In this document: positions 44,128 to 52,179 of the stretch, piece by piece | Position numbering within the stretch: the stretch's first letter is position 1 | How the letters are laid out: the number at the start of each line of letters is the position of its first letter | NCBI GenBank assembly: GCA_050951505.1 | Contig: JBMNJE010000003.1 | Location: 62,001 to 126,000 of the forward strand | DNA from: DUOA01 sp012839095 | Lineage (GTDB): Bacteria > Bacillota > Clostridia > Caldicoprobacterales > DTU083 | Length of the DNA stretch: 64,000 bases | Direction of reading: 5' to 3' | Made by a program: the position numbers and the translations under genes | Notes under the pieces: model-generated | Databases searched by the model: none | Told to the model about the DNA's origin: nothing | The model's input: only the letters and a program-made list of their open reading frames with translations

Positions 44128-44431
44128 CTATCTATAGGGCTTTATCTTATACCTGTGGATTTGTGCATATCTCTGATTAAAAAGCAAAAAAGAAGGCTGA
44201 GATATACACAGCCCCCACAGGTATGACTACTACTGCTGCGGCTACTCCTGGTTGCCCTCTGCAGCGATTATTTACTTGTGTATCTATATATGTGTCTATG
44301 TATGTGCCGTTGCAAGTGTCTCTGCTTAAAGGCCAGCCGGCGCGGCGCATGGCTGCTTCGTAGGTGATTCATGAAGTTAGCCCTGCCCGGCAGCCACTTA
44401 GGTCTTTTCTATCAGGTAATGTGTCTGCCTT

Positions 44432-44479
44432 CCCTTTCCCTTCCCCTCTCCCTCCCCCAAACCCCCACACCCTCACCCC
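44432..44479 (-). other. G-quadruplex-prone tract (minus strand)
   Basis: Eight runs of three or more C on the plus strand within 48 bp (44432, 44438, 44443, 44450, 44454, 44462, 44470, 44476), so eight G-runs on the minus strand separated by 1-3 nt. It lies in a 655-bp stretch with no gene (44128-44782), which otherwise shows only low-complexity sequence and a second C-rich patch near 44630-44670. Confidence 0.7.
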
Positions 44480-44782
44480 TGTCTTTGTTCTATTCGGACA
44501 GGAATATAATGGGGGGTCAGGGCAAGGGGCAAGGAAACAAGTTTGCGTCAGAAGGCCTCCGAAGCACATCTCTGTAAGCCCTTTCCTTCTGCCGCAAACG
44601 CCGCACCACTGGTTGGGGTTTATCAACTCTGGACCCCACCCTGACCCTCCCCGCATCGGGGAGGGAGGTAAGCATGTATTATTAGTTTAATATAAAGGGA
44701 ATTTGGGATATTTATAGAATATGTAATTATGTGGATTGTTTCAAGTGTGAGATAAAAATATTTATGCTGGAGTGATAATTAC

Positions 44783-45367
44783 ATGTTGAAAGTAATTAAG
44801 TGGATTTTCGGCATCATAGTGAGTTTGGCTATACTAATGAGCTTTCTACCATTGCTCTTATGGTATCTCCCTTTAATTATTTCTTTTCTAATTATTAAGC
44901 ATAAAAAAGGTGAATTTCTACATTTCATAATTACTTTGTCAATCGGAGGAATTTTAACAGGTTTATGGAGCTATATATTAGTGCGTTTTGTTTTACCTTT
45001 ATCGTCTGCACTTTCAGAGTTTGCTTATATGCCAATAAGTAGTTCCCCAGAGCTTAGGAGTTATGGAAGATACATTATCGGTGGTCTTGATTGGGGTGAA
45101 TTCGCTACATATATAGGATTGGTTACAATTTGCGGATTCATATTTTTGTTGATATTTGGTGGAATGAAATTAATCTCATTTATAAAGTCACTCACTATTA
45201 GAGTCTGGCTGTTTCGTGTTTATATTATATTAAGCCTTACTGGGGGGACATATATAGTCTATTTAATCGCAAGTGATTATGCAGTTGCTTTCGGTTTTTT
45301 TGCCTATATGATTGGAATCGGTCTCCTAATGGAAAAAACGGATCCTAAAGAAGAATTAGATTCCTGA
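44783..45367 (+). CDS. Hypothetical membrane protein
   Basis: 194 residues with about five hydrophobic helices: two near the N terminus (4-35), one near 45-70, one around 108-128 and two at 140-185. No family recognised. It is AT-rich, like the helicase gene in the same island and unlike the housekeeping genes. GGAG lies about 10 nt before ATG 44783, and a clean terminator follows, so it is a single-gene unit. Confidence 0.7.
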   Translation: MLKVIKWIFGIIVSLAILMSFLPLLLWYLPLIISFLIIKHKKGEFLHFIITLSIGGILTGLWSYILVRFVLPLSSALSEFAYMPISSSPELRSYGRYIIGGLDWGEFATYIGLVTICGFIFLLIFGGMKLISFIKSLTIRVWLFRVYIILSLTGGTYIVYLIASDYAVAFGFFAYMIGIGLLMEKTDPKEELDS

Positions 45368-45398
45368 CAAGTTGCTAAAAAAGGAATAAGATGTTGTG

Positions 45399-45430
45399 AA
45401 TGCTCTACCTTTGCATGTAGAGCATTTTTA
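45399..45430 (+). terminator. Terminator after the island membrane protein
   Basis: AATGCTCTAC (45399-45408) pairs with GTAGAGCATT (45417-45426), followed by TTT. Confidence 0.85.
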
Positions 45431-45547
45431 TGTCAAATTTGGAATGTTAACATATCTTATAATATATCCGTTTAGATATATACAAACACATGTTCTCGTG
45501 CTATAATCTCCTTAGAAACCCAAATTCCCCATAAGGAGGTGAGCAAA

Positions 45548-45772
45548 GTGGCCCTTGAAATCAGAGATATTTCCACTACCCTGCAGCTGTCGTATGACTT
45601 GGGCGTTGACGGAGACGGCAAAAAGCTTGTCCGCAGACGTTCCTATTCCAATGTCAAACGTGAAGCTGCCGACCAGGATCTGTATGACGTAGCTGCAACC
45701 ATCTCCAGCTTGCAGTCCTATCCCGTTACCCAGATTCTCGTCACTGAGAAGGATGCTCTTGTCAACGTTTAA
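45548..45772 (+). CDS. DUF1659 family protein
   Basis: 74 residues. It has the DUF1659 pattern: LQLSYDLGVDGDGKKLVRRRSYSNV followed by ADQDLYDVAATISSLQSYPV. The function is unknown. It is the first gene of a cassette with DUF2922, a CxxC protein, YvrJ, a tyrosine recombinase and an amidase. GTG 45548 lies 8 nt after AAGGAGG; the GTG at 45539 is too close to it. A TATAAT at 45502-45507 may be the -10 of the cassette promoter. Confidence 0.82.
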   Translation: MALEIRDISTTLQLSYDLGVDGDGKKLVRRRSYSNVKREAADQDLYDVAATISSLQSYPVTQILVTEKDALVNV

Positions 45773-45817
45773 TGGTACTGACCGACCACCCAATAACTGA
45801 CGAAAGGAGGGATTCGC

Positions 45818-46036
45818 TTGAACCAATCTCTGGTATTGGTATTCCTCGATGCAGAAGGTTAGGAGCGCACCATCCGGGTCGATGATCCGAAACCTGAACT
45901 CACGCCTTCCGAAGTAGAGGCAGCCATGAACAGCATTGTTGCCAAGGCTATCTTCAACGGCAGTGCTCTTGTAAGTGCTTCCAAAGCTTACATAATCACT
46001 ACGACCACTGAAGATATCTATGAGCAGGCAGTGTAA
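45818..46036 (+). pseudogene. DUF2922 family protein with in-frame amber codon
   Basis: Starting at TTG 45818, 7 nt after AAAGGAGG, the frame encodes NQSLVLVFLDAEG, then TAG at 45860-45862, then ERTIRVDDPKPELTPSEVEAAMNSI and on to a TAA at 46034-46036. Read through, it is a normal 72-codon DUF2922 protein; the family usually has Lys or a similar residue where TAG stands, one base change from AAG. The rest of the frame is intact, so the mutation is recent, an error, or tolerated by read-through. It partners DUF1659 in many Firmicutes. Confidence 0.78.
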
Positions 46037-46089
46037 CAAAAAGGGGGAGAGGCGATTGCTTCTCCCTTTTAACACAAGGAGGGAGAATT

Positions 46090-46341
46090 TTGGATAACAT
46101 TGAATTGAAATTCCTGCGCTATCCCAAGCTGGCAAAGTGTGCATCCTGCAGCCGAGTCCGGGACATCTACTTCAAAGCCCTGATCTATGATGTAGATGAC
46201 AGAAAATCCATTGTAGGAGATCTGGACCTGTGCAAGCTGTGCGGTGAAAATCTACATAAAGCAGCCGGCAAGGACAAGACCGGACTGGGAGCCGGGGAGC
46301 AGATTGTAAAGTCCTTCAACTTCAAAACGGGAGGTGACTAA
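46090..46341 (+). CDS. Small CxxC-CxxC protein of the DUF1659 cassette
   Basis: 83 residues starting at TTG 46090 after AAGGAGGGAG. Two cysteine pairs (CASC near residue 16 and CKLC near 50) suggest a zinc-ribbon-like fold. No family recognised. It ends 1 bp before the yvrJ-like ATG, so the two are probably co-translated. Whether this member is always part of the DUF1659-DUF2922-YvrJ set elsewhere I cannot say. Confidence 0.65.
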   Translation: MDNIELKFLRYPKLAKCASCSRVRDIYFKALIYDVDDRKSIVGDLDLCKLCGENLHKAAGKDKTGLGAGEQIVKSFNFKTGGD

Positions 46342-46342
46342 T

Positions 46343-46492
46343 ATGGAAGAGATTCTGCAAGGCGTAGCTAACTTTGGATTTCCGATCATCGTGTCCGCAT
46401 ACCTGCTGATCCGGATGGAAACAAAGATGGAGAACCTGCAAAAAGCAATCATTGACTTGTCTCATACCATTTCACGAATCAACGAGAAGTGA
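46343..46492 (+). CDS. YvrJ family protein (small, one membrane helix)
   Basis: 49 residues: an N-terminal membrane helix (about 9-25, FGFPIIVSAYLLIRME) followed by an amphipathic helix (KMENLQKAIIDLSHTIS). This is the YvrJ family pattern and also resembles the layout of BhlA/UviB-type holin-like proteins, a similarity I only infer. GGGAGG precedes ATG 46343. It is followed by a 290-bp stretch before the recombinase. Confidence 0.82.
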   Translation: MEEILQGVANFGFPIIVSAYLLIRMETKMENLQKAIIDLSHTISRINEK

Positions 46493-46782
46493 TCCGGCAG
46501 GCAGCTTCCTTTGAAAATTTCACTCACCCTCAGCCCATTCCTATATATCTATTTGCAGCATGAAAGAAAGCCGTTTTCAATCCCCATTTCAGCTGCATCT
46601 TTTTTCCCCCGGCATCGGACCCCCCACAGGGTATAGAAAACACTATATGCCTATCCCGGGGCACCCTGGACGCAAAATCCGAATATGTAAGCCCGGAACA
46701 AACCCACCGAACCCGCCACCTACTGCCAACCAACCACCCATAAACCCTGCGACTTAACCACCCAAGAAAGGAGGGATCCCAC
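46493..46782 (+). other. C-rich intergenic stretch in the cassette
   Basis: No convincing gene. It contains a C/A-rich segment with CCACC and CCNCC repeats toward 46700-46770. A 65-codon proline-rich open frame (46560-46757) lacks a ribosome-binding site and I do not call it. It ends in AAAGGAGGGA, the ribosome-binding site of the recombinase. Confidence 0.5.
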
Positions 46783-47664
46783 TTGCTGACCACCATCAAA
46801 GACTTCCTGCTGGACCTTGAAATCAAGGGCCGGGCCGACAATACCATCACCAACTACGACCTACATCTCCGGACCTATTACAGCTGGTGTATGCAGACCG
46901 GTACCGACTACCTGAAAATCACTCCCCGCCAGGCCAAACACTACCGGGATGCCCTCTATGCTGCAGGCCTTTCCGGTAAGTCGATCAATACCATGATGGG
47001 TACCCTCCGAACCTTCTATGAATACCTGATGGAAGAAGAACAAGTCCAGGGAAACCCGATCCTGAAAAACCTCCGGGTCCGGGAGGAACCCAAATTCCCG
47101 GCTCCGCTGAATGATGAGGAACAACACATACTCCAAGAAACCCTGGAATCCAAAGAGCAGCATATCAACCTGGCCTTTCAAACCATGCTGACCACCGGCA
47201 TCCGGGTAGGAGAAGCAGCCAAGCTCACCAGAAAAGATATCTGGCTGGACAACAACAGGGTAGTTCTATTCATCCGTAAAGCCAAAGGCGGCAAGTCCCG
47301 GACCGTGCCGGTCATCGATCCGGAAGTTGCTCTGCAGCTCTATGAATATGCAAAAGAGATCCCCGATGGAGATCCCCTGTTCCGTGTAGCCAAACGAACC
47401 CTGCAAGGCCATGCAGAGAGAATAAAGAAGAATACCGGCATCAACTTCTACAGCCACAGGACCCGGCACACCTTCGCAACAACCTTACTGGCCAAGGACA
47501 CCCGCCTGGATGTGATCCAGCGCGTCATGGGCCATGCCGATATTTCCACTACAAGGAAATATGCCGAGACCTTAAACCAAGACATCCTGAGCATTGCTGA
47601 ACCAATCAACATCAAAGCAGACGCAAGCAAGGAATCAGAATCAACCCAACAAAATGACGAATGA
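46783..47664 (+). CDS. XerC/XerD-like tyrosine recombinase
   Basis: 293 residues. The core-binding (SAM-like) domain spans about 1-90; the catalytic domain (110-275) has Arg in TGIRVGEAAKLT, Lys in RKAKGGKSRTV, His-x-x-Arg in SHRTRHTFATT, and His plus nucleophile Tyr in GHADISTTRKYAE, so it looks active. TTG 46783 follows AAAGGAGGGA by 6 nt. It differs from the island integrase and belongs to the GC-richer cassette; it could move the cassette or resolve multimers. Confidence 0.9.
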   Translation: MLTTIKDFLLDLEIKGRADNTITNYDLHLRTYYSWCMQTGTDYLKITPRQAKHYRDALYAAGLSGKSINTMMGTLRTFYEYLMEEEQVQGNPILKNLRVREEPKFPAPLNDEEQHILQETLESKEQHINLAFQTMLTTGIRVGEAAKLTRKDIWLDNNRVVLFIRKAKGGKSRTVPVIDPEVALQLYEYAKEIPDGDPLFRVAKRTLQGHAERIKKNTGINFYSHRTRHTFATTLLAKDTRLDVIQRVMGHADISTTRKYAETLNQDILSIAEPINIKADASKESESTQQNDE

Positions 47665-47700
47665 ACATGGCCAACAGCTATGAAAAGGAGAGTGAACAAA

Positions 47701-48360
47701 ATGACAAGCAAAATTGAAATCAGAAAACCGGATCCAGCCCTGACCTTCCGAAGCAAGCTGACACCCCTAAAAAATATAGACATGATCATCCTGCACCACA
47801 TGGCCCACAAAACTGCTGACATCCAAGCAGTCCATAACTACCACAGAACCAGAACCTACACAAACAGCTCCGGCAAAACAGGCTACTGGTCCGGGATCGG
47901 CTATAACTACTTTATCACCTTTGACGGAACCATCTATGAAGCAAGGGGCCTTCATGAAGGTGCCCATACCTACGGCTACAACAACCACTCCATCGGCATC
48001 GGTTTCCAGGGAGATTTCCAGCAACAGCCAATGCCCGATGCCCAGCTGGCTGCCGGATCTGCTCTCTGCAGCAAGCTGCTGCAGGATCACTCCCTGACTG
48101 AAAAAGACATCAAACTGCATAAAGACCTGGCTGTCACTTCCTGCCCAGGGAAGAACTTCAGGTTCACACAATTGAAACAGATCCTGGCCACAGCCCAGGT
48201 CATGAATCCTGATCCAGCTCCTGCTCCGGATCCCGTTGCAAACCCGGATAGCAATACCATCTATACGGTTCAAGTTGGTGCTTTCAAGGTAAAAGACAAT
48301 GCGGAAAAACTTAAGCAGCAGCTTATAAGGCAGGGATACAAAGACACATTTATAAAATGA
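47701..48360 (+). CDS. N-acetylmuramoyl-L-alanine amidase with truncated SPOR domain
   Basis: 219 residues, cleaving the amide between MurNAc and the stem peptide. The Amidase_2/PGRP-type domain covers about 1-160, with Zn ligands in IILHHMA (His), LHKD (His) and SCPGKNF (Cys). A proline-rich linker (PAPAPDPVANP) leads to a SPOR domain that starts YTVQVGAFKVKDNAEKL but stops after about 35 residues, half the normal length. There is no signal peptide, as in phage endolysins. AAAAGGAGAG precedes ATG 47701. The gene ends where composition turns AT-rich, suggesting a truncating junction. Confidence 0.87.
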   Translation: MTSKIEIRKPDPALTFRSKLTPLKNIDMIILHHMAHKTADIQAVHNYHRTRTYTNSSGKTGYWSGIGYNYFITFDGTIYEARGLHEGAHTYGYNNHSIGIGFQGDFQQQPMPDAQLAAGSALCSKLLQDHSLTEKDIKLHKDLAVTSCPGKNFRFTQLKQILATAQVMNPDPAPAPDPVANPDSNTIYTVQVGAFKVKDNAEKLKQQLIRQGYKDTFIK

Positions 48361-48419
48361 AATTGAATTCGTCTTCTAAATTACAAAGAAGGATTTTGTT
48401 TCAAATTGTAGAATGATAA

Positions 48420-48575
48420 ATCATAGATACATATCTGACAGTTAATAGGGAGACATTGTATGAGCTTGATCATGGACTGATATCAGGATACTTATCTAAC
48501 AATAGAACATATACAATTAAAATCGATACTGCAATAAGAATTATTAGTCAATTAATAGGTTGGATGATCGTTTGA
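48420..48575 (+). pseudogene. Fragment resembling an XRE-type helix-turn-helix
   Basis: About 51 codons open with no start codon and no ribosome-binding site. NRETLYELDHGLISGYLSN followed by NRTYTIKIDTAIRIISQLIG resembles the recognition helix and following helix of Cro/CI-type regulators. It may be the remnant of an island regulator. The rest of the gap 48361-48631 shows nothing. Confidence 0.3.
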
Positions 48576-48631
48576 GTATTTAGCCATCGTAGTAGTAAAT
48601 ACCAAATATGCGATTTGGGGAGTGAAAGCTG

Positions 48632-50899
48632 ATGGAGAAGCACATAGACATATGGAATAAGGCAAAAAATGAAATTAGGCAAATGGTAGATTATATAAAA
48701 CAGCGCAACAAAAAAGAACTTAAAGACTTGGAAGAACTGCAAGAAGAAATCGAGGAGATACGAGGACGTTTGGGCAACATGGAACCTGATGACAGGATGT
48801 CTGAGAGAGAGAGAATGAATTACCTGATTTTAAGGAGATCCCGGTTAGAAAGGTCCAATGAGAGTATTTTAAGCTACATAAGTTCACCGTACTTTGCCAA
48901 GTTGACCTGTGATGAGGCCTATTATATTACAAGACATAAAAGCCTTCCTGAAAAGAACTTATTCAGTTTTACATCCCCTATAGCAAAGCTTAGGTATTCT
49001 GATTTAGATAAACCCGTTAAAGTGAACAGTGAAACATACGAAGTTAAGCAAATACAGGAATACAAGATAGACAACAGCAGGCTTTTTTGGTTAGAGCATA
49101 AAGAACCAGGCTTGAGATTTTCTTATGATGGTGAAAAATTAATCAAACGGGATATACTTGTAGAGGATATCAATGTTCAGAAACCTCAGAAAGCAAAAGT
49201 GATACAAGAATCCACACATGAAGAACCTAGAACCAATCGGAATCCTAAGTTAACAAGTATTGTAGAGTTAATGAAAAAAGAACAAGATGAAGTAATGAGG
49301 GCTCCGGAGAAAGGGGTCACTCTTATTACTGGTAGTGCAGGTAGCGGGAAAACTAACATCGCAATACATAGGATCAGATATCTGCTTAATGAATTTCCTT
49401 TATTGTTCAGCGAAGAAAACATTGGAATTTTTTGCTACAACGTTGCTCTAAAAAACTACCTTGATAACCTTATTAGTGAACTGAAACTTGAGAACTGTAA
49501 TATATATAGCTATGATCAATGGCTAAGCAATGTAATTAAAGCGCAAACAAATATAACTTATATAGATTATTTAAATGAAAAAAGAGAAGTACAATACTTG
49601 ATGACTCGTAAAGAAGTAATAGGAATAATTAAAGGTTTTCTCCAGTCAAAGAAAGATACGATCTTAAAATATATCGCAGAAGATGAAGTTCTCTCGCAAT
49701 ACAGGGATTTTTTTAACTCCCATAAAAAAGACGTAATTACTATAAGTGATATTGTATCCTTTAGTAAGTGGATAACTACGAAATCAAATAACCTACAAGA
49801 CAAACGTGAGTCTGTACGTGATAAAGACCAAAATTCGATCGTAAATGTCATTAAGAATCTCTTCTTGCGGAATGAAAATATCCATTCTACTAATCCAACA
49901 CCAGGTAATTCTCAAAATGCAACAGTAGAATCTATAAAGCAAAGATTAGCTGATATATTAATTAGAGAGTATTGCGTGACTTGGGAGTGGGACAATAAAA
50001 CGTATAAAATCGATGGAGTTAGATTACTGAATCAACTCTATGCATCTGATAACTACATTACGTACATGAACAGTCATGGTTTAAATTATCGACATATAGC
50101 TGATACCAGTACCAGTGTGGATCAATCAGATTCTTATTTAGTTGGATTAATGATGAGCTTCATAGCTAGAAATTTATTTAGAGAAACAGGAAAGCAGTTT
50201 GATAATATTGTTGTTGATGAGGCACAAGATTTCGCTCCAATACAAATAAAGACATTATATAACTTATGTAATGATTCTTTCACTATAGCTGGGGATGCTA
50301 CGCAGAGAATATACGATAATGGTATTACGTCATGGGATGAAGCAGGTGTCGAAATAGACCACAAGTACGAACTTAATATGAGTCATCGTGCCACTTTAGA
50401 AACGGTATTATTTGCCAAGCAAATTATTGGCGGAGGAGATATTGCTAAGACTGTTGGACGACAAGGCGAGAAACCTCTTGTTGTATGTTGTAATAGCCCA
50501 ATGAGACAGGTAATAGATCAAGTTAAAGAAATACGAAAAAAAGATGCAGAAGCTACAATTGCTGTTGTTTATCCTACTAAAACTATGATTAATGAAACAG
50601 TCAGAGTATTAAATAATAATGGGATTAATGCTTATAGAGCAATGCGAGATGAATGGAGGTTTACACCAGACGTTGCTGTTAGTACATATTATCAAACAAA
50701 GGGATTAGAATTCGATTATATCATCATTATGGGAGTTTCAGATTTTGAGAATAGTAATTTTTTTAGAAACAAAAAAAATTTGCTATATACCGTCATAACT
50801 CGGGCTAAGGAAAGGGTTATCATCATTTGTAGAAAATTTCTACCAAATTGCATAGAAAGAGTTGATAGTAACCTATATGATCATTCTTCAGTCCTGTAG
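48632..50899 (+). CDS. HelD/UvrD-like superfamily 1 helicase-type ATPase
   Basis: 755 residues. A coiled-coil N terminus (about 15-85, EELQEEIEEIRGRL) precedes a segment like the HelD secondary domain (AYYITRH, FTSPIAKLRYSD), then SF1 motifs: I GSAGSGKTNIAIHRIRYLL (about 231), II VVDEAQDFAP (about 527), III GDATQRIYD, V YYQTKGLEFDYIIIMG and VI YTVITRAKERVII. HelD proteins of Firmicutes remove stalled RNA polymerase; related single helicases also occur in defence islands. It is the AT-rich cargo gene nearest attR. GGGGAG precedes ATG 48632. The function as cargo is unknown. Confidence 0.82.
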   Translation: MEKHIDIWNKAKNEIRQMVDYIKQRNKKELKDLEELQEEIEEIRGRLGNMEPDDRMSERERMNYLILRRSRLERSNESILSYISSPYFAKLTCDEAYYITRHKSLPEKNLFSFTSPIAKLRYSDLDKPVKVNSETYEVKQIQEYKIDNSRLFWLEHKEPGLRFSYDGEKLIKRDILVEDINVQKPQKAKVIQESTHEEPRTNRNPKLTSIVELMKKEQDEVMRAPEKGVTLITGSAGSGKTNIAIHRIRYLLNEFPLLFSEENIGIFCYNVALKNYLDNLISELKLENCNIYSYDQWLSNVIKAQTNITYIDYLNEKREVQYLMTRKEVIGIIKGFLQSKKDTILKYIAEDEVLSQYRDFFNSHKKDVITISDIVSFSKWITTKSNNLQDKRESVRDKDQNSIVNVIKNLFLRNENIHSTNPTPGNSQNATVESIKQRLADILIREYCVTWEWDNKTYKIDGVRLLNQLYASDNYITYMNSHGLNYRHIADTSTSVDQSDSYLVGLMMSFIARNLFRETGKQFDNIVVDEAQDFAPIQIKTLYNLCNDSFTIAGDATQRIYDNGITSWDEAGVEIDHKYELNMSHRATLETVLFAKQIIGGGDIAKTVGRQGEKPLVVCCNSPMRQVIDQVKEIRKKDAEATIAVVYPTKTMINETVRVLNNNGINAYRAMRDEWRFTPDVAVSTYYQTKGLEFDYIIIMGVSDFENSNFFRNKKNLLYTVITRAKERVIIICRKFLPNCIERVDSNLYDHSSVL

Positions 50900-51149
50900 A
50901 ACAGGAATCATGGTACACATGAAGGAGGATTACTTACAATAGAATGGTAATAAATAGGTTATCAATGATAAGGTCATGGTACCCATGAAGTGGTTCCTCG
51001 AAAATTGAAATTGTACAAACATTTTACAAACACGAGCTGATATTAAGAGATTGTTTTGGGTGAATGCAGGTGGTTAAACATTCACCCAAAACCGCAGTAT
51101 AATCGCATTCTGTAGCTTTGAGTTATCTATAATGAACTGCAAAGATACA
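50900..51149. other. Right-end intergenic region with repeats
   Basis: No gene. It contains two near-direct repeats, TCATGGTAC followed by CATGAAG (starting near 50909 and 50974), and a perfect 14-bp inverted repeat described separately. Such short repeats next to an att site may be arm-type or excisionase sites. Confidence 0.45.
51053..51092. repeat. 14-bp inverted repeat near attR
   Basis: GTTTTGGGTGAATG (51053-51066) and its exact complement (51079-51092) with a 12-bp spacer, 58 bp before attR. No T-run follows, so a terminator is unlikely. Confidence 0.6.
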
Positions 51150-51195
51150 ATTTGTAATCAGCAGGTTGCGGGTTCGAGTCCCATCACCAGCTCCA
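51150..51195 (+). repeat. attR: 46-bp repeat, tRNA-Thr 3' end
   Basis: Right copy of the repeat, with no 5' half of a tRNA. A terminator-like hairpin resembling the one after the intact tRNA-Thr follows it. Confidence 0.9.
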
Positions 51196-51328
51196 TTCAT
51201 ACCAAGACTTAAAAAGGTCTTGGTATTTCTTTTTTGGTGCATAAATTTCTGTACTTTCTTCCATATGGCATTTTAGCCCTCTTAGAATGGAAGTATTATA
51301 TTAAATGTCGAATCATGGAGGAATTTAT

Positions 51329-51424
51329 GTGAATAAGTCGAACTATAACAATAGTTCAGGAGATATAAGGCTTGATTATCTTCTTTCTATCCAGAACGAC
51401 TTTTCTATTTGTACATCTGTATAA
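51329..51424 (+). CDS. Possible 31-residue peptide or gene remnant
   Basis: GTG 51329 follows TGGAGG by 7 nt and opens 31 codons rich in Asn and Ser (NKSNYNNSSGDIRLDYLL). No family recognised. It may be the surviving 5' end of a deleted gene just outside the island. Confidence 0.25.
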   Translation: MNKSNYNNSSGDIRLDYLLSIQNDFSICTSV

Positions 51425-51544
51425 CTGACGGCAGTGTGTAAAAATACAGGTTTTTAGATAGTATTGATCGGTACCTTGAGTTGACAGGAGAAGACTATAT
51501 CGCAGCGATGGCATAGATATTTATGCAATGAAGGGGGAAACTTT

Positions 51545-52096
51545 ATGAGCAGCAATTATTGGTATTACAGCGTTGGTAATCAGTCAAAGGGTCCGATATC
51601 AAAAGAAAAATTGTCAGAGATGTTCAAAACCGGCAGACTAAGCAAAGAAACGTCACTCGTATGGACTGAGGGATTCCAAAAATGGGAGCTTGCATGTAAC
51701 ATTGAGGATTTCAGCAGTATTGAGGAACTTAGCCCGCCGCCATTGCCGGTACCGCCGCCGATAACGAATGATACTGAATCATCAGATTTTCAGTATTCAT
51801 ATGGCCAGGAAGATGAGGAATCTGATATATACAATAACCTATCCGAATACTATAAAGGGGTTTTTAAGAAATTTGATCTGAATAACGGTTCCTATGTTTT
51901 TACATGGAATTGGGCAGCTTTCTTTTTTGGGATGTTTTGGTACCTCTCTAAAGGCATGTGGGGTAAAGTGCTAATATTTGTTTTGGCAGCAATTATTACA
52001 GGGGGTTATGGATTTATTTTATTCTGGTTGTACTTTGCGATATTTGGTAACTATGATTATTATTTGCTTGTGAGAAGGAAAACTCAGTGGTGGTAA
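51545..52096 (+). CDS. GYF-domain membrane protein (GYF_2 + DUF2628)
   Basis: 183 residues. The N-terminal 55 match the GYF_2 domain (WYYSVGNQSKGPISKEKLSEM and WTEGFQKWELA), a proline-recognition fold; a Pro-rich linker (PPPLPVPPP) could itself bind GYF domains. The C-terminal half is a DUF2628-like membrane region with FTWNWAAFFFGMFWYLSKGMW and two more helices. The function is unknown. AAGGGGG precedes ATG 51545; a clean terminator follows. Confidence 0.82.
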   Translation: MSSNYWYYSVGNQSKGPISKEKLSEMFKTGRLSKETSLVWTEGFQKWELACNIEDFSSIEELSPPPLPVPPPITNDTESSDFQYSYGQEDEESDIYNNLSEYYKGVFKKFDLNNGSYVFTWNWAAFFFGMFWYLSKGMWGKVLIFVLAAIITGGYGFILFWLYFAIFGNYDYYLLVRRKTQWW

Positions 52097-52157
52097 AAAT
52101 GACCATAATCACGAAACCTGAAAGGCAGAATATTAAGGAAATAGCATAAAATGAAAT

Positions 52158-52179
52158 GGCCCGCTTTGCGGGCCTTTTT
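52158..52179 (+). terminator. Terminator of the GYF-domain gene
   Basis: GGCCCGC (52158-52164), loop TTT, GCGGGCC (52168-52174), then TTTTT. Confidence 0.92.

Larger units (their letters stand above)
43124..51195. mobile_element. Genomic island integrated in tRNA-Thr
   Basis: About 8.0 kb bounded by a perfect 46-bp direct repeat (43124-43169 and 51150-51195) made of the tRNA-Thr 3' end including CCA. A tyrosine integrase gene, now 5'-truncated, sits just inside the left end, as in classic tRNA-targeted elements. Inside are a membrane protein, the DUF1659/DUF2922/YvrJ/recombinase/amidase cassette and a HelD-like helicase. There are no replication, transfer or phage structural genes, so it is probably a degraded or passively mobilised island. 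Base composition is mosaic: AT-rich ends, a GC-richer centre at about 45.5-48.3 kb. Confidence 0.88.

Noticed and set aside
44364..44690. Long open frames on both strands over the C-rich island tract
   Set aside because: Low-complexity Pro/Gly-rich products, no start signals and no family resemblance.
46560..46757. A 65-codon proline-rich frame in the cassette
   Set aside because: No ribosome-binding site; the proline content follows from C-rich sequence.
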